From NCBI GenBank assembly GCA_003326205.1, contig LWTK01000094.1, positions 283,478 through 347,477 of the forward strand: a DNA stretch of 64,000 nucleotides, in the 5' to 3' direction. The notes beneath the pieces were generated by a model. It was not told the origin of the DNA. It saw nothing but the letters and a program-made list of their open reading frames with translations, and did no database searches. The translations under genes and the position numbers were made by a program. Positions within the stretch are counted from its first letter, which is position 1. Each line of letters opens with the position of its first letter. This stretch comes from Nostoc sp. ATCC 43529 (GTDB lineage: Bacteria > Cyanobacteriota > Cyanobacteriia > Cyanobacteriales > Nostocaceae). Shown piece after piece: positions 1 through 7,814 of the stretch.

Positions 1-433
1 AACAACTGACCCTAGAGATGTTCCTGAAATTAATTTTAAATATTTTGATGAAGGTAATGATGTCAACGAACAAGACTTATTATCTGTTGTCGAAGGAGTC
101 GAATTTGTCAGACGCTTGACAGAACGAAGTCAATTGTTTACAAAAGCCGAAATGTTACCAGGAAACAGTATAGATGAACAACATGAAGTCAAGCAATTTA
201 TCAAAGATGAAGCTTGGGGACACCACGCTTGTGGTACTTGTAAAATTGGGCGTAAAGATGACAGAATGGCAGTTTTAGATAGCGACTTTCGAGTTTATGG
301 AACACAGAATTTGCGCGTGGTAGATGCATCTGTGTTTCCTTTTATTCCTGGATTCTTTATTGTGACGCCAATCTACATGATTAGTGAAAAAGCAAGCGAT
401 GTTATTTTGCAACACGCTGCTAATAGGCAATAG
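1..433 (+). CDS. GMC family oxidoreductase, C-terminal part (5' end outside window)
   Basis: The reading frame is open from base 2 with no start, so only the last 143 residues are present. The C-terminal GMC (glucose-methanol-choline) substrate-binding/FAD domain is recognisable: WGHHACGTCKIG, followed by the conserved block NLRVVDASVFP with the PIYMISEKASD helix. In the family the His in HHACGT and a second His/Asn act in hydride abstraction from an alcohol, with FAD as cofactor. The substrate cannot be told. The last residues N-R-Q and the TAG stop are written by the TAGGCAA heptamer array that begins at 424, so the array has grown into the 3' end. A patatin-like lipase follows 153 bases downstream on the same strand. 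Confidence 0.9.
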   Translation, partial: TTDPRDVPEINFKYFDEGNDVNEQDLLSVVEGVEFVRRLTERSQLFTKAEMLPGNSIDEQHEVKQFIKDEAWGHHACGTCKIGRKDDRMAVLDSDFRVYGTQNLRVVDASVFPFIPGFFIVTPIYMISEKASDVILQHAANRQ

Positions 434-454
434 GCAATAGGCAATAGGCAATAG
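424..454. repeat. STRR heptamer array TAGGCAA x4
   Basis: Four tandem copies of TAGGCAA plus a partial copy. The stop codon of the upstream GMC oxidoreductase (431-433) lies in the second unit. Confidence 0.9.
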
Positions 455-525
455 ATTTTTCTCACCAATGATTTCGTAGATCTATATTCATTCATCAAAC
501 TTTATCCTGATTTTTTAGTTATTCT

Positions 526-563
526 GACTTATGACTTATGACTTATGAATTATGAATTATGAA
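526..563. repeat. STRR heptamer array GACTTAT/GAATTAT
   Basis: Three units of GACTTAT followed by two of GAATTAT, just upstream of the lipase ribosome-binding site. One unit type passes into a second by one base change, which suggests slippage plus drift. Confidence 0.85.
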
Positions 564-586
564 CTTTAACAATAAGGAATTTATAT

Positions 587-2266
587 ATGGAAAATAAATT
601 ACCACATTTTGAGATTGGTTTAGTCATGGCTGGTGCTGTCTCAGCAGGTGCGTACACTTCTGGTGTAATTGACTTTCTTTTTGAAGCTTTAGATCAATGG
701 TACGAACAAAAATCAAAGCAAGAACAGCAGTATGGTGATGATTTTTCACAATGGGAAATTCCACCCCATGATGTTTTCATTAAAGCGATGTCTGGAGCAT
801 CCGCAGGCGCGATTGTTGCTGCAATTACAGCATCGTCATTATATAGTGATATCACCCCTGTCATTGGATATCCGTTGAATAATCCAGTGAGGAATAAGCT
901 TTATGAAAGTTGGGTACAAAGAATAGATGTCTCTGAACTTTTAAAGACTCAGGATTTGGAAAATCCGAAAGCTCCTGTTTTGTCTTTTCTCGATCCTACT
1001 ATTCTTAACGACCTTGGAGAAGATGTTCTAAAGTTAAAATCTACAGGTAAAAAACGACCTTATATTGATGACCCATTTGAAGTTTATTTATGTATTACTA
1101 ACTTGCGTGGGGTTCCTTATGTAATTAAATCTCAAGGAGCAAATTCCAGCATTAAAGGACATTGTATGGTTAAACATGCAGATTTTATGCATTTTGCCAT
1201 TGGTGACAAAAGTGATGAGGTTGAAGGTGCGATCGCTCTAAATCCTGATAAAATTGATATCGGTAATTGGAAACTGTTGGTTGATTCAGCATTAGCCAGT
1301 AGCGCGTTTCCTATAGGATTTCCTCCTCGCGACCTTAAACGAAGTAGTATCGATGAATACGAAAAACGTAAGTGGGAAATACCTGTTCGCAACCCAACGC
1401 TAACGGGTACGTGTTCGGAGTATCGCTGTATCAGTCCTGATAAAGATTTACTGACCCAAGGTTCCTATGAATTTGTAACAGTAGATGGCGGGATTATTAG
1501 CAACGAACCCATAGAACTAGTTCGCTTGGCGCTGCGAGGTAATCAACAGCGAAATCCCCGCGATGGAGAGCAAGCAAACCGAGCTACTTTGCTAATAGAT
1601 CCATTTCCCAATGATGTGGGTGCAATGAATCCAAAGAATAATTTACTCAACATAGTATCGCGAATATTTCAGAGTTTTATCAATCAAAATAGATTCAAAC
1701 CAGATGAATTAATTCTTGCTTTGGATGAAGATGTTTACAGTCGCTTTTTGATTGCTCCCGAACGTAGCGATAACGGCGTTAAAAAACCTCTAGCTTGCGG
1801 TAGTCTCAATGCTTTTGGCGGTTTTTTATCCCAGGAATTTCGCCATCACGACTATATGCTTGGTCGTCGTAATTGCCAAAGATTTCTTCAAAAGTATTTT
1901 GTCTTACCAGCTTCTAATCCATTATTTGATTCATGGTCAGAAGCACTGAGAAATAACCCGCAATTGCAAGTTGAAAAGGAAGGAGAACAAGAGATTTTTC
2001 TCCCAATAATTCCTCTGATTGGTTCAGCAAAAAAAGAAGTTAATTTACCACCTTGGCCTAAATATCAAAAAGAAAACTTTAAATTTCTTGAAAAACAAAT
2101 ACAACAACGCATTCAGGTTCTTGTTCCTCGTTTAATTAATCAATCTATAAACGACTATTTTACCCGTACTGGTCTCAATGTTCTTTGGTTTTTCAAGCGT
2201 GGAAGTTTAGCTAAAATGTTACGAAATATAATTAAGGACAATTTAGGAAAATACGGTCAACTATAG
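587..2266 (+). CDS. Patatin-like phospholipase family protein
   Basis: A 559-residue protein with the patatin Ser-Asp dyad. An N-terminal glycine-rich turn (GAVSAGAY, residues 16-23) stands in the oxyanion-hole position. The nucleophile elbow GASAG gives Ser72, and the DGG motif gives Asp300. Such enzymes are lipid acyl hydrolases. There is no signal peptide or membrane segment, so it is probably cytoplasmic or peripheral. It is longer than plain patatins (about 300-400 residues), with a C-terminal extension of unknown role (about residues 400-559). An AAGGA element 8 bases before the ATG supports the start. It follows the GMC oxidoreductase in the same direction and may be co-transcribed. 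The family call is firm; the substrate is unknown. Confidence 0.88.
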   Translation: MENKLPHFEIGLVMAGAVSAGAYTSGVIDFLFEALDQWYEQKSKQEQQYGDDFSQWEIPPHDVFIKAMSGASAGAIVAAITASSLYSDITPVIGYPLNNPVRNKLYESWVQRIDVSELLKTQDLENPKAPVLSFLDPTILNDLGEDVLKLKSTGKKRPYIDDPFEVYLCITNLRGVPYVIKSQGANSSIKGHCMVKHADFMHFAIGDKSDEVEGAIALNPDKIDIGNWKLLVDSALASSAFPIGFPPRDLKRSSIDEYEKRKWEIPVRNPTLTGTCSEYRCISPDKDLLTQGSYEFVTVDGGIISNEPIELVRLALRGNQQRNPRDGEQANRATLLIDPFPNDVGAMNPKNNLLNIVSRIFQSFINQNRFKPDELILALDEDVYSRFLIAPERSDNGVKKPLACGSLNAFGGFLSQEFRHHDYMLGRRNCQRFLQKYFVLPASNPLFDSWSEALRNNPQLQVEKEGEQEIFLPIIPLIGSAKKEVNLPPWPKYQKENFKFLEKQIQQRIQVLVPRLINQSINDYFTRTGLNVLWFFKRGSLAKMLRNIIKDNLGKYGQL

Positions 2267-2289
2267 AAATTTAAATTGATTAAAAAGAT

Positions 2290-2347
2290 AAGAGGCAAGA
2301 GGCAAAAGGCAAGAGGCAAGAGGCAAGAGGCAAGAGGCAATAGGTAA
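2290..2347. repeat. STRR heptamer array GGCAAGA
   Basis: About eight tandem units of GGCAAGA with one variant (GGCAAAA) and a last GGCAATA. Its inverted counterpart lies at 2552-2592. Confidence 0.9.
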
Positions 2348-2446
2348 TTACAGCGTTTTTTAGGTAAATGAGGTACACGGGTAGGGGCGAACGACCGTTC
2401 GCCCTTACAATAGTCTGTACCTCATAAACTCCAAATCTGCTGTAAT
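2347..2446. repeat. Small inverted-repeat element, family E
   Basis: A 100-bp unit bounded by ATTACAGC and GCTGTAAT. Inside these, AATGAGGTAC and GTACCTCAT pair, and the centre is a smaller hairpin of GGGGCGAACG type. A diverged copy lies at 49552-49649 with the same AAATGA(A/G)GTACAC and GTACCTCA(C/T) parts. No open reading frame, so probably a non-autonomous element. Confidence 0.7.
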
Positions 2447-2500
2447 CATTTTCTATTCCAATACGGTTCAGTTAAGGATTTTTTGTAGAACCATAGACCA

Positions 2501-2529
2501 GTAGAGACGTTGCATTGCAACGTCTCTAC
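2501..2529. repeat. Perfect palindrome with 14-bp arms
   Basis: GTAGAGACGTTGCA, one T, then its exact complement TGCAACGTCTCTAC. It sits inside the repeat-filled junction. Confidence 0.85.
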
Positions 2530-2551
2530 TGTATTGCTATATAATTCTATC

Positions 2552-2592
2552 GCCTCTTGCCTTTTGCCTCTTGCCTCTTGCCTCTTGCCTTT
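2552..2592. repeat. STRR heptamer array, inverted (TCTTGCC)
   Basis: Reverse-complement copy of the array at 2290-2347. It ends one base before the antiporter stop codon (2594-2596). Confidence 0.9.
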
Positions 2593-2593
2593 A

Positions 2594-4159
2594 TTATTTT
2601 CCCTCCCCATTTTGCAAAACATCTTCAAGTAAAGAAGCGAGTTCTTTATTTAACCGACCAGACTTGACAAATTCTGCATAGGTATCTGCTTCAATTGCCA
2701 ACAATTCCCCTCGAAATTGTTCAGTAGTAAAGCTCTGAAGATTCGGATACTCAGTTTGTAATTTATTAATTTTTGTCTGTAAATTTGCAAGTTCACCTTC
2801 GAGAAGTTTCCCTTGGTAACGACGAAATTCTGGGTCGATACCAGGGCGTTTATCTGCTTGGAGGTGTTGTAAAACACGTTCTAGCGCAACATTACGGGCT
2901 ACTAATTCTAAATATTCCTCGCGTAAGGGTGCATCACCCAGCAAATTGAGTTTTTCTAGCAAAGGTTTGATGGTCAACCCTTGCACAAGTAAAGTAAATA
3001 AAACTACGCCAAATACTGTAGCAATGATTTTTTCTCGCTCTGGCAGTATTGTCGGTACACTCAATGCTAGGGCAATGGAGACGGAACCCCTTAGTCCACC
3101 CCACCATAAGATAGTTTGGTCTGGTAAATTAATTTCTGATTTGGTGATGCTGGTACTCAATTTACTGAGAATAAAAATAGCAACTCCTCGCATCAAAATC
3201 ATTGCTCCTACTGTCACTAGAATAATTTGTAGGTTTTCCCCCAGACTGGCAAAGCGTATTTGGTCGCCAATTAATAAAAAGACAATGGAGTTAACAAAAA
3301 ATGCCAAAAATTCCCAAAATTCGGAAACAATAACGCGGGTGCGGGGATTCATCCCTATACGAGAACCAAAGTTGCCCAAAATTAAACCTGTGGTTACAAC
3401 CCCAATGACTCCAGAACCGCCCAAGTCTTCAATAATCAGGTAAGTACCGTAGGCAGAAACTAAAGTTAAAGATTGTTCTACTAAAGGCAAATCAAAACGC
3501 TGGGTAAGGTAGGAAATACTAAACCCAATGAAAGCCCCGACTGCAATACCGATGCCAACAACTGTAAAAAGCTCAACTAAGATTGGCTGAAATTCTAATT
3601 CTACAGTTCTCAGAGAGAACGATACCAAAAAACCAAAGGCAACTACCGCCATCCCATCATTGAACAAGCTTTCGCCTTCCATTAAGGTGACAAGACGACT
3701 ACCCACGCCTAGTTCGCGAAACAAAGCGGTGACAGAAACAGGGTCAGTAGCAGATAGACTGGCTGCGATGAGTAAAGCTGTAGTTAGGGAGACAGCAACA
3801 AATTGATTGAGAGCGATCGCCACACCTGCTATTGTTATCACTACCCCCAAAACTGCATACAAGCAAATTGGTACTAAATCCCGCTTCAGTTCCGACCATT
3901 TCAAATTCCATGCAGCTTCAAACAACAGCGGCGGCAAAAAAATGAACAAAATTAATTCTGGCGAAAGAATCACCAAACGAACATCGGCAAATGCCAACCC
4001 TAAGCCAACAATCACCAATAGTAGAGTGTAAGGTATCTGGCGAAACCAGCTAAATATCTGCGGTAGTGTCGCCACACCCAAAGACACTGAAAGTACCAAC
4101 AGAAATTGTTTGAGATTGTTTGTGATTGCTTCCTCGGCGATCGCACTTTCAAGTACCAT
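2594..4159 (-). CDS. CPA1-family Na+/H+ antiporter
   Basis: A 521-residue membrane protein with about 12 hydrophobic segments (residues 18-400). The CPA1 signature motifs are visible: ATDPVSVTALF with the ion-binding Asp, then GESLFNDGMAVV, the Asn-Asp pair typical of electroneutral NhaP-type exchangers. The arginine of the RGSVSIALAL segment is also present. The last 120 residues form a soluble, helix-rich tail that probably regulates activity. It exchanges Na+ or K+ for H+ across the plasma membrane (pH and salt homeostasis). The ATG at 4159 is the only start before the hydrophobic region. It diverges from the DUF389 gene with a 130-bp spacer, so promoters for both may lie there. A second, distinct CPA1 gene lies at 7815. 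Confidence 0.9.
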   Translation of the reverse strand: MVLESAIAEEAITNNLKQFLLVLSVSLGVATLPQIFSWFRQIPYTLLLVIVGLGLAFADVRLVILSPELILFIFLPPLLFEAAWNLKWSELKRDLVPICLYAVLGVVITIAGVAIALNQFVAVSLTTALLIAASLSATDPVSVTALFRELGVGSRLVTLMEGESLFNDGMAVVAFGFLVSFSLRTVELEFQPILVELFTVVGIGIAVGAFIGFSISYLTQRFDLPLVEQSLTLVSAYGTYLIIEDLGGSGVIGVVTTGLILGNFGSRIGMNPRTRVIVSEFWEFLAFFVNSIVFLLIGDQIRFASLGENLQIILVTVGAMILMRGVAIFILSKLSTSITKSEINLPDQTILWWGGLRGSVSIALALSVPTILPEREKIIATVFGVVLFTLLVQGLTIKPLLEKLNLLGDAPLREEYLELVARNVALERVLQHLQADKRPGIDPEFRRYQGKLLEGELANLQTKINKLQTEYPNLQSFTTEQFRGELLAIEADTYAEFVKSGRLNKELASLLEDVLQNGEGK

Positions 4160-4289
4160 ATGAAGATTCCTAGTAAAATTTTCTACTTCTGCTCATCTGA
4201 CTATTTTCAGATGACACCAAATTAATGTCAGACTTTAATTACCAAAGAAAGAAGATTTAACAGTTAACCCAGTATTTAGGAGGAAGGTC

Positions 4290-5291
4290 TTGGGTAGCAA
4301 CATTCGAGACCGCTTTAAAAATTTCCGCCGTCAGGGTTCCCAGCCAGAAAAACTTCAACAGCTACAAACAGAGTTGCTAACAGAATCAACCCTAGACTCA
4401 GCTTACATAATTTTGATTATCAGTTCTTGTGCCATCGCAACTTTTGGTTTACTCTCCAACAGCGCAGCTGTAATTATTGGCGCGATGATTATTGCACCCC
4501 TGATGTTGCCGATTCGCGGTTTAGCTTTTGGCGCTTTACAAGCAGATATTACCTTATTTCGCAAGGGTGTAATTGCCGTAGCATTAGGCACATTATTAGC
4601 GGTGGCGATCGCTTGTTCTCTCGGTTGGCTGGTGGGGCTGCCCAGGTACGGTAGTGAAATCCTGGCTCGTTCCAGACCAACATTGTTAGATTTAGGGATT
4701 GCGGTAGCGGCTGGTGGTATCAGTGGCTACGGTAAAATCGAACCGAAAATCTCAGGTACAGTGGCGGGAACTGCGATCGCAGTTGCCCTCATGCCGCCTA
4801 TTTGTGTCATTGGTTTAGGCTTGGCGCAAGGAAATTGGTCGCTAAGCTTAGGAGCAACCTTACTCTACCTCACTAACTTACTGGGTATTGCCCTCGCCTG
4901 TATGGTGACATTTTCAGTAGCAGGTTACACTTCAATGGCGCGGGCACGTCGTCCCCTAATTTTGACTATGGTATTGACAGCTATCTTGGTGATTCCCTTA
5001 GGCGTCAGCTTTGTCAGACTTATACGACAAACGCAACTAGAAACCAGCTTGCGAAAAGCATTATTAAACCGCACCGTTACCTTTGGGCGATTGCAGTTGC
5101 TCAACAGCAATACCAACTGGTTGGCAAATCCCCCAGAAGTACGTTTGAGCGTCCGAGCAAGGGAACCAGTCACACCTCGACAAGTAGAACTATTAGAAGA
5201 ATTTATCGAACGAGAAATGGGGCAACGATTCACCCTAATTTTTGAAGTTGGTCAGGTGGAAGAAATTCGACGTTCCCAGCCCACACGCTGA
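4290..5291 (+). CDS. DUF389 (TIGR00341-type) membrane protein
   Basis: A 333-residue protein with at least six membrane segments between residues 40 and 245 and a soluble C-terminal domain. The N-terminal stretch SAYIILIISSCAIATFGLL and the glycine/alanine-rich AAVIIGAMIIAPLMLPI are hallmarks of DUF389, a family of unknown transport-like function. Translation is taken from TTG at 4290 because a strong AGGAGG (4278-4283) sits at proper spacing and no ATG occurs for a long way downstream. It is flanked by two ion antiporters, which hints at an ion or osmotic role, but that is inference from position only. Confidence 0.85.
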   Translation: MGSNIRDRFKNFRRQGSQPEKLQQLQTELLTESTLDSAYIILIISSCAIATFGLLSNSAAVIIGAMIIAPLMLPIRGLAFGALQADITLFRKGVIAVALGTLLAVAIACSLGWLVGLPRYGSEILARSRPTLLDLGIAVAAGGISGYGKIEPKISGTVAGTAIAVALMPPICVIGLGLAQGNWSLSLGATLLYLTNLLGIALACMVTFSVAGYTSMARARRPLILTMVLTAILVIPLGVSFVRLIRQTQLETSLRKALLNRTVTFGRLQLLNSNTNWLANPPEVRLSVRAREPVTPRQVELLEEFIEREMGQRFTLIFEVGQVEEIRRSQPTR

Positions 5292-5718
5292 AATAGTGGG
5301 ACAAGGGGACTAGGGGACAAATCGAAATAAATAGATATCACAGGAGCAAACCTGCTGCAATAAAAAAGTCTTGCCCAATGATTCTTATAAAAACAGGAAA
5401 GCAAAGCGTTGCTCCCGCAGAGAATAAGAAAATCTTTTAAGAAAAGGCAAATCTAGTAAAGCCTCTTCATCGCTTGTGGTAAAGGTTTCAGCCGCCTTCC
5501 CCGCGAAACTTCCTTGCGAATGTGTGGCGATCGCCGAAGTACGAATACACGCGATCGCGTGGGTGAGATGAATGGAGTAAGAAGAGTTTGAGACTGTGAT
5601 TACACGTAATAGCCCTTTTGTGTAGTGTGGGTATATATTATTGATGTTACGTTGGGCTAATTTGAGGTGAACGCCTGATATAGATGTTAGCCAATGCTCA
5701 TGAAGGAGCGAATTTAAA
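5292..5718. other. Gene-free region upstream of the mph-like gene
   Basis: Contains a short GGGACAAGG-type imperfect repeat just after the DUF389 stop and several HIP1 or near-HIP1 sites (around 5530 and 5554). No open frame with coding character. A promoter for the downstream gene presumably lies in 5580-5700 but cannot be singled out. Confidence 0.6.
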
Positions 5719-6642
5719 ATGACTAAATCTGTTAGTGAAGACTACCAAATCAGGACAATACTCAGCATCGCCGACAAAAATGGCTTCATTTTGGACGCAG
5801 ACAACTTAAATATTAACAAATCCGGAATGGACTTCATCACTACGTTTGCTACTGCCAAAGAGGATAATACCAAATGGGTATTGCGATTTCCCAGAAGACT
5901 TGATGTTCTTGAGCGCATGTATTATGAAAGAGAAGTTCTTGAACTGGTTAAAAGCCAAGTCGATGTGAGCGTTCCCATCTGGAAAATTGTTTCGGATGAA
6001 CTGGTTGCCTATCCGCTATTAAAGGGAATTCCTGCCGGAACCATAGATCCAGATATCGGCGATTATGTATGGTACATTGATCCGAAGTCCCCGCCTGCTG
6101 TATACATTTCTTCTGTGGCAAAAACACTGGCGCAACTCCACAGAACACGCATTGAGGTAGTGAAACAATTCAGTATCCGAGTTAAAACAGTTGATCAAGT
6201 GCGGCAATCTATGGCAGAGAATATGGAGAAGACCAGAGAACTGCTTGGTGTTTCTGATACACGCTGGGCACGTTGGCAGGACTGGATTGCCAATGATGCC
6301 TTGTGGCCTGGGCATTCGGCTTTGATTCACGGAGACTTTCACCCCGGCCATACGCTTGTGGACAAAGACGGAAATTTGATGGGGCTAATCGATTGGACAG
6401 AAGCTGCAGTAAGTGATCCTGCCAAGGATTTCGTCTGTTTCTATGCCACCTTCGGTGAGCAAGTTCTCCAGGATGTGCTTGAGCATTACCAAACTGCTGG
6501 TGGAATCGTATGGTCTTATATGAAGGAACACATCATAGAACTCTGGAATGCTAATCCCGTGGAATACGCCTTATTCGCCTTGCTAACTGGAAAGGAAGAA
6601 CATATAGCCGGAGCTCGAACCTCTTTAGCTTGGAGTGGATGA
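5719..6642 (+). CDS. Macrolide 2'-phosphotransferase (Mph family)
   Basis: A 307-residue kinase-fold protein that reads as an Mph enzyme throughout. WVLRFPRR at about residue 53 carries the ATP-binding lysine-equivalent region, and LLKGIPAGTID is a macrolide-kinase specific stretch. LIHGDFHPGHTLVD (about 209-222) is the catalytic loop with Asp and His, and LIDWTEAAVSDPAKDF (about 228-243) is the metal-binding Asp loop. The length matches Mph(A)/(B) (about 300). In known members the enzyme uses GTP to phosphorylate the 2'-OH of the desosamine sugar of 14-16-membered macrolides. AAGGAG 11 bases before the ATG supports the start. No mobile gene lies beside it, so it may be an intrinsic cyanobacterial homologue rather than a recent import. 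The family is firm; activity on drugs is inferred. Confidence 0.88.
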   Translation: MTKSVSEDYQIRTILSIADKNGFILDADNLNINKSGMDFITTFATAKEDNTKWVLRFPRRLDVLERMYYEREVLELVKSQVDVSVPIWKIVSDELVAYPLLKGIPAGTIDPDIGDYVWYIDPKSPPAVYISSVAKTLAQLHRTRIEVVKQFSIRVKTVDQVRQSMAENMEKTRELLGVSDTRWARWQDWIANDALWPGHSALIHGDFHPGHTLVDKDGNLMGLIDWTEAAVSDPAKDFVCFYATFGEQVLQDVLEHYQTAGGIVWSYMKEHIIELWNANPVEYALFALLTGKEEHIAGARTSLAWSG

Positions 6643-6751
6643 TATTGGTTCAATACCCAAGTAAGAAAATCTGTGAAGAAATGGCGACTTTATAAAGGCT
6701 ATCAATCGAATAATGCCGAAACGATCGCATAATAACCTCATACCCGCTTCG

Positions 6752-6775
6752 ACAAGGCTTAGTATTTTGCCTTGT
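6752..6775. other. Hairpin between convergent genes
   Basis: ACAAGGC and GCCTTGT form a 7-bp stem with a 10-base loop, in the space between the convergent mph-like gene and the minus-strand gene at 6865. No T-tract follows, so terminator function is uncertain. Confidence 0.35.
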
Positions 6776-6864
6776 TCGTTGCCGCTAACTTTCATCCTTT
6801 GTACCTTCTAGGGCATTACACCAACATTGATATTTTGGTCGAGTTTGTCGCCCCCTGAACCGTT

Positions 6865-7553
6865 TTACTTAGACTGCAACTGCTTGAGTTTATTATTCGC
6901 TGATAGTAGTAACTCTTGAGCTTTGAGATACGCTGTTGTGCCATTCTGCACTTTTTCTAATTGATTAATAATACTCTGCAATTGGCTGCTGACACGATTG
7001 CGGTCTAGAGTTTGAGGATCGTCAGGAATTGAAGCTAGCAAGTTTTCAATTTCTCGTTGCGCTGCTGATAAAGCCTCCACAGCATCTGCCTCAGCTTGCC
7101 GCCTGACTTTAACTTGACCTAAATTAGTCTCATAAATAGCTAGTAACTGTTGTGCTTGCGTATAACCAGCCACATCGTTTGTAGGAACGTCTTTAAGTCT
7201 TTCAATGGCTTCTTCCCATAAATGTTCTATCTGTCGCCATTCGCTGACAGCGTGGGGCGGATTTTGACCAGCTTTGGCAGCTTGCCAGGAAAATTGCCGT
7301 GCTGCGGTGATTAAGGCGCTGATGCGTTCATTTCCGGCGGCCAGTCCTACAACTTCCTGAAACTCACGGTTGTAAGTATTGCTATCCAAATAAGTTTAGT
7401 GCCTATACCCCGCTTGGCGGCAGGTGGTTGATGGCGGGATTGGACTACAGTTTGTTGGCTAGTAGTAGGCGAATATATCCCAGAGCCATTTTGAGAATTT
7501 TTACGCAGAATATTCCAGTTAAGTTTGTTGAAAATACTCATAAATATAGCCAT
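6865..7553 (-). pseudogene. Frameshifted conserved hypothetical gene
   Basis: Two overlapping minus-strand frames look like halves of one gene. The downstream half (6865-7389, 174 residues) is a helical, probably coiled-coil protein (GNERISALITAARQFSW, EWRQIEHLWEEAIERL, RQAEADAVEALSAAQREIE) with a good coding look. It has no ATG; its only start is a TTG two codons after an in-frame stop. The upstream half (7347-7553) begins with ATG (MAIFMSIFNKLNWN) and runs through the same junction in another frame. A single indel near 7385-7400 would join them. Alternatives: the TTG is used and the 174-residue protein is real, or there is a base-call error. I do not recognise a function. Confidence 0.55.
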
Positions 7554-7814
7554 TACTGTGTTTATTATTCCCAGTTTTTTCCAAGAAATATAAACAACAC
7601 ACTATTTCGGGTTTTCTATAGAATTCAATATTATTAACTCACTCTGTTTTGAGGATACTTTCAAAGTATTTTATCAAAAAAACTTTTTTTTTAAATATAG
7701 TCTTTGGAATTGCGATCGCTAATAACTAAAGCGCAAAATTCAAACCGTTTCTCCTTCTATGAGAGAATTCAAAAGTATATTTCGGGATTGGTCGGACATC
7801 CTCTAAGATGAAAA

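Larger units (their letters stand above)
2267..2593. other. Gene-free convergent junction filled with repeats
   Basis: Between the convergent lipase and antiporter genes. It holds a GGCAAGA array (2290-2347), a 100-bp element with 8-bp inverted ends (2347-2446), a perfect palindrome (2501-2529) and an inverted copy of the same heptamer array (2552-2592). The two arrays are in opposite orientation, so the region could fold as one long hairpin. No coding signal was seen. Confidence 0.85.

Noticed and set aside
5292..6865. Integron or transposon carrying the mph-like gene
   Set aside because: No integrase, transposase, attC-like hairpin or target duplication seen on either side.
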